Shown one piece after another: positions 12,695-23,400 of a DNA stretch of 64,000 nucleotides (position 1 is its first letter; each line of letters opens with the position of its first letter). The notes below the pieces were generated by a model, which was given only the letters and a program-made list of their open reading frames with translations, had not been told where the DNA came from and ran no database searches. Source of the stretch: Sipunculus nudus. Its lineage: Eukaryota; Annelida; Sipuncula; Golfingiida; Sipunculidae. The stretch is from the NCBI GenBank assembly GCA_026874595.1, contig CM049306.1, positions 80,254,142 through 80,318,141 on the forward strand, in the 5' to 3' direction. Position numbers and translations under genes: made by a program.

Positions 12695-13769
12695 TGTAGT
12701 GGTTCTGATTAGATGCAGTATGCCTATTGTAGTAGCCCTCTATGACCCATGTATAACATGCAGTACGCCTACTGTAGTAGCCCTCTATATCCCATATATA
12801 ACATGCAGTATGCCTACGGTAGTAGCCCTCTATGTCCAATATATATCATGCAGTACGCCTACTGTAGTGGTTCTGATTAGATGCAGTACGCCTATTGTAG
12901 AAGCCTTCTATATCATATATATAACATGCAGTACGGCTACTGTAGTGGTTCTAATTAGATGCAGTAGGCCTATTGTAGTAGCCCTCTATAACCCATATAT
13001 AACATGCAGTACGGCTACTGTAGTAGCCCTCTATATCATATATATAACATGCAGTACGCCTACTGTAGTGGTTCTGATTAGATGCAGTAGGCCTATTGTA
13101 GTAGCCCTCTATATCATATACATAACATGCAGTACGCCTACTGTAGTAGCCCTCTATATCCCATATATAACATGCAGTACGCTTACTGTAGTAGCCCTCT
13201 ATATCATATATATAACATGCAGTACGCCTACTGTAGTGGTTCTAATTAGATGCAGTACGCCTATTGAAGTAGCCCTCTTTATCATATATATAAAATGCAG
13301 TACGCCTACTGTAGTGGTTCTGATTAGATGCAGTATGCCTATTGTAGTAGCCCTCTATGACCCATGTATAACATGCAGTACGGCTACTGTAGTAGCCCTC
13401 TATATCATATACATAACATGCAGTACGCCTACTGTAGTGGTTCTAATTAGATGCAGTACGCCTATTGTAGTAGCCCTCTATATCATATATATAACATGCA
13501 GTACGCCTACTGTAGTAGCCCTCTATATCCCGTATATAATATGCAGTACGCCTACTGTAGTGGTTCTAATTAGATGCAGTACGCCTATTGTAGTAGCCCT
13601 CTATGTCCAATATATAACATGCAGTACGCCTACTGTAGTAGCCCTCTTTATCCCATATATAACATGCAGTACGCCTACTGTAGTAGCCCTCTATATCATA
13701 TATATAACATGCAGTACGCCTACTGTAGTAGCCCTCTATATCCCATATATAACATGCAGTACGGTTTCT

Positions 13770-15648
13770 TTGTTAAAAAATATAGCCTGATCCCCAGTTA
13801 GCACAAACATTTTATGAAACTGTTAAGAAACTGTTCTTAAAATTTTTCCAAAACAGTATGTGGCTTAAAAATGTAAAATTAAAGATGTTCTCCGGAATCA
13901 TATAAATTAATAATAGAACAGAAATATTTCCTTCCTACATAAATTATTTTGATTAAGCTAAAATTTAAATTTAAAGATACTGTTATAAACTATATCAATG
14001 TTTTTGAAACATCACATGCCTTGTTTTCAATCTTTCATAGTTATGCAGTTTTACCTTTTTTTAATTTTTGAAATATTTTGAAAGTGTTTTTATAATGTTT
14101 TAGGCAAATTGTCTGTGCAATGTTCCATATGGGCCTATACGTTAGGCGATCAGTATTCAGCAAGCCTTGGAGAGTTATATGCGTTAAATATATAGCACCC
14201 TATAATGCATGGATAAAAATAAGTTTCATTATTTTTGTATGTAGTACCTTAATGGATATATAAAATAGTTTTATTAATACAAAACCTAATAGACATTAAA
14301 TTATTTTGATAAAATTACGAAATTTTAAATGCTTTTATATTATATTTATGAAATAACATTCGATATTAAAATATTACGTCACAATATGATATATAATGTA
14401 TTACATTTGAATGTACATTTCAACATTTATTTATTTATTTTTTTATATTTTATATATCATTATGTTAAATTAGTAATATACATTATGATTTTATTCAAAA
14501 TCATAAATATTACTTAAATTTAAATTTGGAATGATGCAAGACTTTTTCTGTGTCACTGTTGGTTGGTGCTATTGTCTAGATTTTCGCATTTATGCATTTT
14601 GAACATCATCTGTCACTTCAGGATGACTTCCGAGAGGCTTCCGACGCATAAAAAATGCTTTAATTTTCATATATGGGAATATACGTTTGTGAGACTTTCT
14701 GGTTTTACCAAGGGGGCCGATATCTTCAATATTAACAAAAAAGTCTTGGTATGATCGTCATTTTTTTTAATTATACCAAAAATTGAAATGGCTTCCGACT
14801 TCCGAGTTTTATTTATTGCCCTACAGTAGTTTCCTCTCTGGATTGTTAAAGCGGGAGAGAAAAAATATATACTTTTTCACTAAAAAAAAGGAGAAAAAGT
14901 GCTGTGCATGTGCTGCTAAAAAACAGACTGAAAGAAGCGTAATGAATTAGCATCGTTTTCAGTAACTCCAAAAATAAAAGAGTGACTCTTTTTAAAAAGA
15001 GTGATTTGGCAGGCCTGCTGACATTCAACGATTAGTAACAAAATATCAAATATTGGCAAGGCTTAATCGTGGAAAATATTATGAAATGAAATTAAAACAA
15101 AATTCAATCATCAAAATATTTGTGTAATATGAGAACCCTGTGTTTTTTTTTTTTTTATTTTTTTTGCAACTCACAAGCTACACATATAAAATCTTGTTGA
15201 TAACATTAATGGTGTTGTATGGTCGAATCCACAAGGTTTGGATATATATTTTCATATTTTACCCACAAAATCAGTAGGCCTAAATCTAGAAAATAATTAT
15301 ACTTAAAAGTTAAATTAAACTGATACTGTTCAGAGCAAAAAAAAAAAAAAAATATTTAAAGGAACAACAACACATGCAGTACACGTTTCGAGTAAAACGT
15401 CTGATTTCATTTTAGAGAAATCGGATTATTTTGTCACAGTATAGTTTACCGAACTGACGGTTTAGAGCACAAAGAAGTAACAGGGCGGGCCACTTTAAAC
15501 AATTTCTTTGCAGGCGGGGTCGTTTGGGTGCATCGTAGCCCAATGCATACGTCTGCTACAATATGTTAAATGTTTCAAGTTCAGCATTCGTGTCTGGGTT
15601 TATGTGAAACACACCGAGGCCCAGTTTATATATTCTGCAGAAAACGGC
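13770..15648. other. AT-rich spacer, nothing recognised
   Basis: Very AT-rich sequence with A- and T-runs. No exon with matched splice sites and no repeat shared with the rest of the window was seen. Confidence 0.5.
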
Positions 15649-15655
15649 AGCTTCC

Positions 15656-15740
15656 ATAAGTGCGTAGTGCGTATCCGTAGTCCGCATGCGTAGTCCGTAT
15701 GCGTGGTCCGTATCCGCAAAGTTCGTTTTCCATAACTTTT
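15656..15740 (+). repeat. CCGTAGTCCGCATGCG repeat arm
   Basis: Reads CATAAGTGCGTAGTGCGTAT, then CCGTAGTCCGCATGCG, then CGCAAAGTTCGTTTTCCATA. Nearly the same text occurs in reverse complement at about 21,718-21,794, and part of it in direct orientation at 21,173-21,190. It is probably a terminal arm of a MITE-like element. Confidence 0.65.
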
Positions 15741-15849
15741 AAATGTTCATGAACAAGTGTTCCTCCCATTACTGAAAAGATGGCGGTTCTTGCATGTAAC
15801 TATAAAATCTTAAAAAAGCAAAATCAACAGATCTAGTTTGTCGTCTTCA

Positions 15850-15910
15850 TAGCTCTAACGTGTAGGACAGCTAATAACTGTAGAATCGATTCCCGCACGG
15901 GACATTTTAA
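15850..15910 (+). repeat. Possible tRNA-derived SINE remnant
   Basis: TAGCTCTAACGTGTAGGACA is followed about 20 bases later by GAATCGATTCCCGCACGGGA, resembling a pol III A box and B box (GGTTCGATTCC). There is no cloverleaf and no anticodon arm I can defend, so this is not called a tRNA gene. Confidence 0.35.
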
Positions 15911-16446
15911 TTATATACTGTGGTTAGTTTATGTCCGAATAGGAATGTGGATAGGCTACATCTTGAAACACTTGAGGTTAAATGAGAATTTTAGAAACAC
16001 TATATTTTCACAATCAAAATGTGGACTTAATTCAAATTTATATTCTGAAAACCTTAAAAAAAGGCCTGATCGTGGATCTCTTTTCATCATGATTAGGCCT
16101 AGCATTTTTGTATTCAGAATAATTAAGTATTTACCATAGGCCTAACCAATGATTATAACTCTGTATTTGACGAAATGTACCGATAAAAATATGCAAAGAT
16201 ATTTAGTACTGGGGTTTCTTTGGTGTTCATGGTAGCCCCGCGCACGTGTTCAAAGTTTAGGTTAAAGCATACTTGCTTCCTAATTTACTTGAAACTTTAA
16301 GTGAGGTGTTGTTGTTATTAACAAACAAGGGGAAGTAATGTTTACCCTGCATATGATTCAACATGAAACCGCTATATACCCGAGTATACATGTACACAAA
16401 AGTTTGAAGTATTGTATGCAAAACACTGTTGACCGACGCCATCTTG

Positions 16447-16484
16447 ACTCCAGATGCCATCTTGACTCCAGATACAATATTAAT
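16447..16484 (+). repeat. Short direct duplication of 18 bp
   Basis: GCCATCTTGACTCCAGAT occurs twice back to back, a simple slippage duplication. Confidence 0.85.
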
Positions 16485-16690
16485 TTATTCAGACAGTAAA
16501 TCTACATCTGGAATTGTTTAAACCCGTAAAATTTAAAATTGAATGATGAAACACTAATAAAATATTCACTTTTTGAATATTCACATGAATCTTTATAAAA
16601 ATGTTCAATGTAGCCCCGGTTTAAGAGAGCTCTCTATATCCTATATAGGCCTATAACATAGCCTTTTACATCTTTCATATCATACATATA

Positions 16691-16693
<3 letters not shown>

Positions 16694-16735
<42 letters not shown>
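16694..16735. repeat. TA microsatellite
   Basis: About 42 bases of pure TA dinucleotide, followed downstream by a G homopolymer at about 16,856-16,874. Confidence 0.95.
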
Positions 16736-16737
<2 letters not shown>

Positions 16738-16930
16738 TTTATATGTACTTTATCAAACACAGTATTTATATATTTTGGAGTAAAGGTACAAAGTTCGGAA
16801 AAAGAAAATCACATGCAAGTTCTGTGAAGAAAAAAAAAGGTCGTTATAGAGCCGGGGGGTGGGGGGGGGGGGGGTAATCTATAGAAATCATATGTCAGTG
16901 AATTCAAATGCTTTTGGCCTTCTCCTCTGT

Positions 16931-17224
16931 CCAATCAGGTTAGTGCATTCGACTTTCCCCGCCGGGATTTTCAAAAAGATACATCCGACCATGAATTGCT
17001 ACACATTATTGATACGCAGCCAATCAACAAAGAATATAAATTTAAGCAAAAATACGCATCCAAGTTTAATTTAAAGGGATCGTTATATCTTTACACAACC
17101 AATCAAATTCGTTGCATTCATGATCAATAAAAAAGCATCATCCCCAAACAACCAATAAAAATGCTGCGATCTGTTTTCCGAAAAACTGCTGGTATAAAAA
17201 CCGGGCAATTTAAGTTAGGGATGT
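16931..17224 (+). promoter_or_regulatory. Core promoter of the CaRF/MULE-like gene: TATA box and four CCAAT boxes
   Basis: TATAAAAA lies at 17,193-17,200, 55 bp before the start codon at 17,255, which puts initiation near 17,224-17,230 and leaves a very short 5' leader. Upstream are four CCAAT motifs on the plus strand at 16,931, 17,020, 17,099 and 17,152; the first three continue as CCAATCA, the NF-Y consensus. The clustering just before a start codon that opens a good exon supports a real pol II promoter. No tissue or stimulus specificity can be read from it. Confidence 0.6.
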
Positions 17225-17254
17225 CACACAACCGGTTCAACAACCTGGGTCAAC

Positions 17255-17444
17255 ATGTCCAGCTCTCCTGGTGAAGCTGTGTCCGACGCGCCTTGGGCTC
17301 ATCACTTTGACTGGTGCAGGGATAAATACTTCGGTTATGTCACCTCTTTGGAGAAAGTTAACCGAATTCTCTTGGAATATGAATGTTCAACCTACACCAA
17401 GTTCTCCGTTCAAAGTTCCACCAAAGGTTTCGGCCAGATGAAAG
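17255..17444 (+). CDS. Exon 1: N-terminus of the CaRF/MULE-like protein
   Basis: The 63 codons begin MSSSPGEAVSDAPWAHHFDW and continue through a segment with FGYVTSLEKVNRILLEYE and FSVQSSTKGFGQMK. ATG is the first in-frame start after the TATA box. The donor AAAG|GTCAGT is at 17,445 and leaves phase 1. The segment containing STKGFG resembles the N-terminal region of the CaRF-like family found in marine invertebrates; this is recognition from memory, not a search. It is followed by an intron of about 7.46 kb, the longest in the gene. Confidence 0.75.
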
Positions 17445-20400
17445 GTCAGTGTCTTTTTTTCTTTTTGTGTCACACAGCTAAAGAAATAATGAAAAAATTA
17501 CTTAAATTTATATGTTGTACGCAATGAATGTATAGGACCTACGCAAGTCAGTATACTTTAATGCGCAGTTGGTCAACTATTGTTAGTGTTGGGCCTACCG
17601 GTTTCGAAACAATAATATACAAAAAAAAAAAAAAAGCGGGCGCACGCGCAGATTCATATATTTCATATGCAATATAAATTTGTTTGGGCAATCTTGAAAT
17701 GGCTAAACCGACCTATAGGCTATACATAAGAATGTATAAATTCCAGTCAAAAGTAATAGGCTAATTTAAATAAGCGCAGGACGTTGCAGAACATTTTTGG
17801 TTAAACCATCAGACTTTTTTCAGTTAAAGATTGAATAAATATGGCCCCTCTTTAGTTTAGGCTAAATGTTACTCTATAGTTCTGACCTAGAAGCAGATAT
17901 AAATCCGTTGTTATGAGAGTGAGCCATGCCGACTTCTCTGCCTTGTATAATAAAGGGATGGTTATTTTAAAGTATATAGTCTAGTGTAGTTACTTTATTG
18001 GACCAGATCCAGATTTTCCCCACTGATTTTTCATTCATTTAATTGAAACAAATTTTTTTTGGTCATAATACTATAATAATGTTTTCACAAGGGTTTCTCT
18101 TTCTCTAGCTTTAAATCAATATCTTATGAAACATTTAAGTAATAGGACACGTTAACGTTGTCTGTGCAAAGCCAGACCCCATGTCGGCGGAAACATTTTA
18201 ACCCATAAAATAAATATACGATAGATATATATATATATATACTTGTATGAGTAAGAACTGTGAATACATTTCGCGACGACATAACTAGATAAATTGTTTT
18301 AACTTCAAAGTGCTTCCGCAGCACATCAAAGGCGAAACTTGGTCTCCGTGTCTGCGAGTGGCGGCGGTGGGTGGAGCTTGGTAAAGTTTCTCTTCCTTAG
18401 TCTTTAATAATTTTAAATAAGCGTAATAGGGCCATCGGAATATGCAGGTTTCATGAAATATGTCAGCTAACAATTACGATGTGATTGACACCTATTGCAC
18501 ATGTGTGAGTGCAAGGGGACGGACCTACAATGCAGTTAATTGTTTATAAGGGTTATACCTAAGGTTTTAGGCACTTTTATCATTAGTCCACAGGGCTTAC
18601 ATAAATATGGAAATGCTGGTCCTATATAAGACATCTTAGAAGAAGGGACATATAAAGTTTTTGGCTTTCATATCAAGGTTCACCTTTTAACATAGCAAGG
18701 AATATTATACAGCAGTTGGTGCTTACGTGCATGTTGAACTACCGGTACTTCCGTGAGCTAAACGATTTTTTTTCTACGTAACGTCTGCAAGTCTGGCAGT
18801 ATTATTATTATAAATATCGGTAGTCCGTTCAGTGCTTTTAAGTTATCTATATGATTTTTTTTTCATGTGAATCTTCTTTGGGAAAACGCATAACATTATG
18901 GAAAGTTGCGGGTATATCTAATTTAAAATAAGAGAAATAAACACCCACTTTTCCAACATGGCAGAAAAATAAATAGATTTATTTGAAACTATCGGACTCC
19001 AGTATACATTTTACAATATTTCATTCCCACTTATAGCAATAAATTAAAGGTCATGAATTGGTTACATGCAAAATCATTTGACAGCTGCTGATTGTTTGAT
19101 GTCATGTGTACATGCACGTAAAAAGATATGACGAGCTTAAACAAAGTTGGCTTCATCTGACCTGTTAGATCACTGGTAAGAGTATTTGAAAAATCTGAAA
19201 AATCTTGATAAGAGAATTACGTTGTCACTTCACTATATGTACACTTCCTATAAAATTGTACATAGACCTCATCAAAAGATAAAAAAAAAAAAGTGGCCAT
19301 AGAGTGTTGGGTTTAACTAGGCTTATATAGTCGGTTTCACCAAGGCAAATTGCTTCACTGAAAAATTATGAATTGCCATATTAGGTTGTCACTTTCATAA
19401 GTAGTTTCTTTTGGCTGGAAATTAAAGAAAAATATAAAGTTTTAAGATAATCATCTAAAAAAAAGTGGACACAGGTTGGTGGAACGGAGTATAGGCCTAT
19501 AATGAATTTAACGATAATTCTCTCATACTTTTTTTTTTAATATTATCACATAAATATATATTTAACTGGAAATGTCTATAAGGGCCTAACAAGGGGTGGG
19601 GGGACGAGATAAAAGCCGACATTTATATTTTACAAACTTCTGGGTTGTAATGCATATTGTAGACAGGTGGCATGGTGTCTTCACCTTAAGGCTCAATTTT
19701 TAAAGTTTATAATATTTATGACACCTAATAACCAATGATTGCAATCATCAGTTTAAAATTCACACCGTAGTGCATGTCATCAGTGACTTTGACACTCATC
19801 AGTGAGATTGGAATGTTGTAATAAAGATGCTATTTTCTCAAATATTTATTCTTAAAATACTTTCGTAGCTATGTTTCTGGTCTAATTATAGAAGATTGGG
19901 CTTATGCGTTGTCTCTTTTTATCTGCTATTCATAAAATTAATGGTAGGCCTAAATTCCTTGGTGGAAGGGTGTAAGCGTCACAAGGATCATAGGCCACTT
20001 GTTTATTCGAACAAAATCTAAATTCTAAGCAAAAAGAAACAAGGTAGATAAAATATATAGATATAAAATTAGATGTTAAGTAGGCCTAGTCCACATAAAA
20101 GTTGAATGCTCTGTCGCTTGAAAAATAGCGACTGTAGTAGAATCTTGTACGATAATGAATGAAACTCCTCAGTATACATATTTATCACAAGAATTAAAGA
20201 ATACTCTAACATGCATAAAGGATATGGGTCCAGAAAATATAAATAACTTTATTTTAACAGGATGGGTTTTTCCAGATATTCTACCGAAATTTGTTGTGTA
20301 CATGTTGATAAACTGGTTTTTAAATTTATACCAGTCATAATAAGTATAACTCGCAGGTGGCGCCTGACGGTCTATACACAGAAGTTGCACGTATGTTTCA

Positions 20401-23400
20401 CATGTGAAACACTGTAATCTTAGCAACATAATGATCTGGATCTTCTATATAGTCTATTAAACTTTGACAGCTGATTTCTACACCAAACAGAAATTATATC
20501 GTCGCCAAAAATTTCTATAAAAGGCTGTATGAAAGTTTTATGGTAAATGTGATAAAAAATGATAAAATACGACACCAGCTCCACCCCACACCACACACTG
20601 TCACACATACTGAATTTTTAGTTTAGCTGATTATAATTCATTTGGGCTATAGCGATGGTCCTTTGTCCGTCCGTCTACTCGATGGAGTGGTTCAACAGAT
20701 TAAATCCATTTTAAATAACTCTGACGGTATACTATGTCATTTGAGCTATAGTCATGGTCCTTTGTCCGTCCGTCCGTCCGTCTACTCTCTGGAATGGTTC
20801 AACAGATCTGATCCATTTTTAGCTCAGCTGACTATGTCACATCTGAGCTATAGTCAACCAGCCGCCAGTCCGTTGACAGGGCAAGTTTTGAAACCGTTGG
20901 ACCTACGAATAAAAAAATCAAGATACTGTTAGAAGTTATGAGTTAGATGTCCCTTAGTTCTCTTACCATGCAAACCCTAAATTGGGTCAATGCGACTTCG
21001 TTCCTTCGAGGAACTATGGAAAACCCTCAATTTTCAATGAAAAAAAAATATTGTTTCACTCCAAGACTGCCTAATATCAAAACCACAAAAGATGTATTGT
21101 TTCTATTTTATATATATTTTATTTAATATTTTATTCCAATTGTACATGCCAGATATGAGGTCAATTTATGTTATCCGTAGTCCGCATGCGTAGTCCGCAA
21201 AAATCTCTTTGTGGACTTTTTAACTCTTTTCCATTCATCCGCATGCGAAGTACGTATGTGTAGTCCGTATCCGCACGCTGCCCGGAGCGATTTTTGCGCA
21301 TTACGCATAGCAATCATCGTGTCGATTTCAGGTTTAGCTTAGAATCTTCACATTCAGGCCGTGCAGTATCTATACAGTCACTATGTCCAACTGGTATGAA
21401 TGTTATTTTTGGCATCAGTTTTCCAGAAACCAAACATACTGGCATTTGGCTGAATTTTGTTTGCCTTTCTTTATCACAGACAACATGTTTTTTAGATGAT
21501 TGAAGCGTAAACATCACTGTCGCGTATAAAATGTTACTATAATTATGATCTTTTTACAATTTTTTTATTTTCATTTTATCATATTATTCTTTTGATGCTA
21601 ATATATACAAATGTAAAATAAATAAATGGTGAAATGTCTTGCATAAAAAAAAAGATAAACGAGCCATCGATCGATCAAGTACCTATCAATACGGAGTACG
21701 GACTACGCATATACGTACTTATGGAAAACGAACTTTGCGGATACGGACTATGCATGCGGACTATGGATAGGGACTACGCACTTATTGAAAACGACCTTAA
21801 GGCAGTAATTTGTATAGTTTGAACTGCTATTCGTCAACTGTAATGCTTTTTTTGTCTCCAATAAACGAAACTTTTCTTAAAAAAGTAATTCAAGGAGTAA
21901 TCCATGAGATGCCGTTTTGTGGTTATGCAGCATTGTTTAAGATATCAATTTTCTGTTAAATTATTCTAATAAAATAAAATATAATCAAACCCATCAGTAA
22001 TAAAAATGGATAAATGCAAGATAAATTATGGAAAAAGAGGTGCAAATTAGAATTGTGAATTCTGAATTAGGTTTTATTTTCAGATATTTACTGTTAGTTT
22101 GTAGGATATAATTTTGTGGTCAAAATTGATACACTTGTAAACTTAATGTTGTGTTATCTCGAAAAATTAAGTATATGTTGATGCAATTTAAAATTCTGAA
22201 TCAACTTATATATTCATAGTTATATATTAGAAATTTATAAAAGATTCGAAGCTCAGCTGAATTGGAAATACAGGTGATGCATGCATTAATGATTGATGTG
22301 ATGATCTGGTGAAAAATATTTGTTAAGGAACCTTGAACAATGTGTAGAATAACTTTCTGAGTGCTCGAAATCACCCCCCACCCCGCCCCAACCACGTTTG
22401 CGATCCACGTTTCTGTATCGATCGTTAATCATAATGATGTAAATGAGCAAACTTTAATTTTTTTAGGGATTTTCCTCCACATTCATTTGGAGCCAACCAC
22501 TTAAGCGAGGAGAGAATGATGCATGAGAATTATTAATATTTTATATTGTGAACCAATAATAACAGTAGAACAGTGATTATACTTTGTTACCATCCCCGTT
22601 TGTATAAAGCTTAGTGATTAGTCGCCTGAAAATTTGACTTACTTTCTATAGAATGCCTTTACCTATGGCAGTGGCTGAAATGTCCTTAGAATTTCTTTGC
22701 CTTAGTATCCCTAGACAATATATCCCCCTCCCCATTTGGAATAGCCCCTCCCCCCCCCCCCCCCTCCATCTTCAGCAACGTATACTAACACTTGGTAAGC
22801 GAACATGGTTTCTTCCATCTATCAACTGGAGAATCAATATTCTTCACCAAATAGAGCTTCTATACTTTTAAATTTCAGATTTTACCAGAATAAATCCTCA
22901 TGTGTACATGCAATGAAAATTAAATTCACAGTAAATATAGCAAAAAATGTGCCATGCTTAAAGTATGGCCACGTTATCGGTACTGTTTTCATAATTATTC
23001 TAATAACTAAAAAATGTGCAAAATTCTGATTTGATTTCTGGTATATAATTGAATCTATATTAAACAAAAATAAATACTTGGAAAAATACGTCTCCAGCTT
23101 CAGCAATTATCTCTTTAGGTGAGAAAACATATCTTGATTTTTTAGTTCAGCTGACTGAAAGTCATCTGAGCTATAGCGATCACCCTTTGTCCGGCGTCCG
23201 TCCGTCTGTCTGTCTGTCCGTCCGTTAACCAGGCAATAAATCGTAACCGCTGGACCTAGAATCTTCTGACTTGGCATGCTGGGAGGCCCATTGAAAATCT
23301 TCTTGAAAACATGAAAGTAGGTCTCTGTTACTCCTCCGAGCTAAAGGGCCCAAAAGTACCCCCCAGAATTGAAAATTTGACAAATAGCTCCAGTATCCTA

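Larger units (their letters stand above)
7226..13769 (+). repeat. Large satellite array of 45-bp and 33-bp units
   Basis: About 6.5 kb of head-to-tail monomers. The main 45-bp unit reads ATGCAGTACGCCTACTGTAG, then TAGCCCTCTATATCATATAT, then ATAAC. A shorter 33-bp unit shares the first 20 bases and continues TGGTTCTAATTAG; it recurs every few 45-bp units. Edge units (7,226-7,620 and near 8,180-8,330) are more diverged. The array ends abruptly at about 13,765 (GCAGTACGG then TTTCTTTGTT). Both unit lengths are multiples of three, so very long frames stay open on both strands, the longest at 12,276-13,790. I treat these as by-products of repetition, not as genes. Confidence 0.95.

Noticed and set aside
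7226-13769. CRISPR array
   Set aside because: Units are contiguous near-identical monomers without unique spacers, in eukaryotic sequence.
12276-13790. A 504-codon open frame in the satellite
   Set aside because: It is the satellite read in one frame; unit lengths divisible by three keep several frames open on both strands, and there is no promoter, splice or start context.
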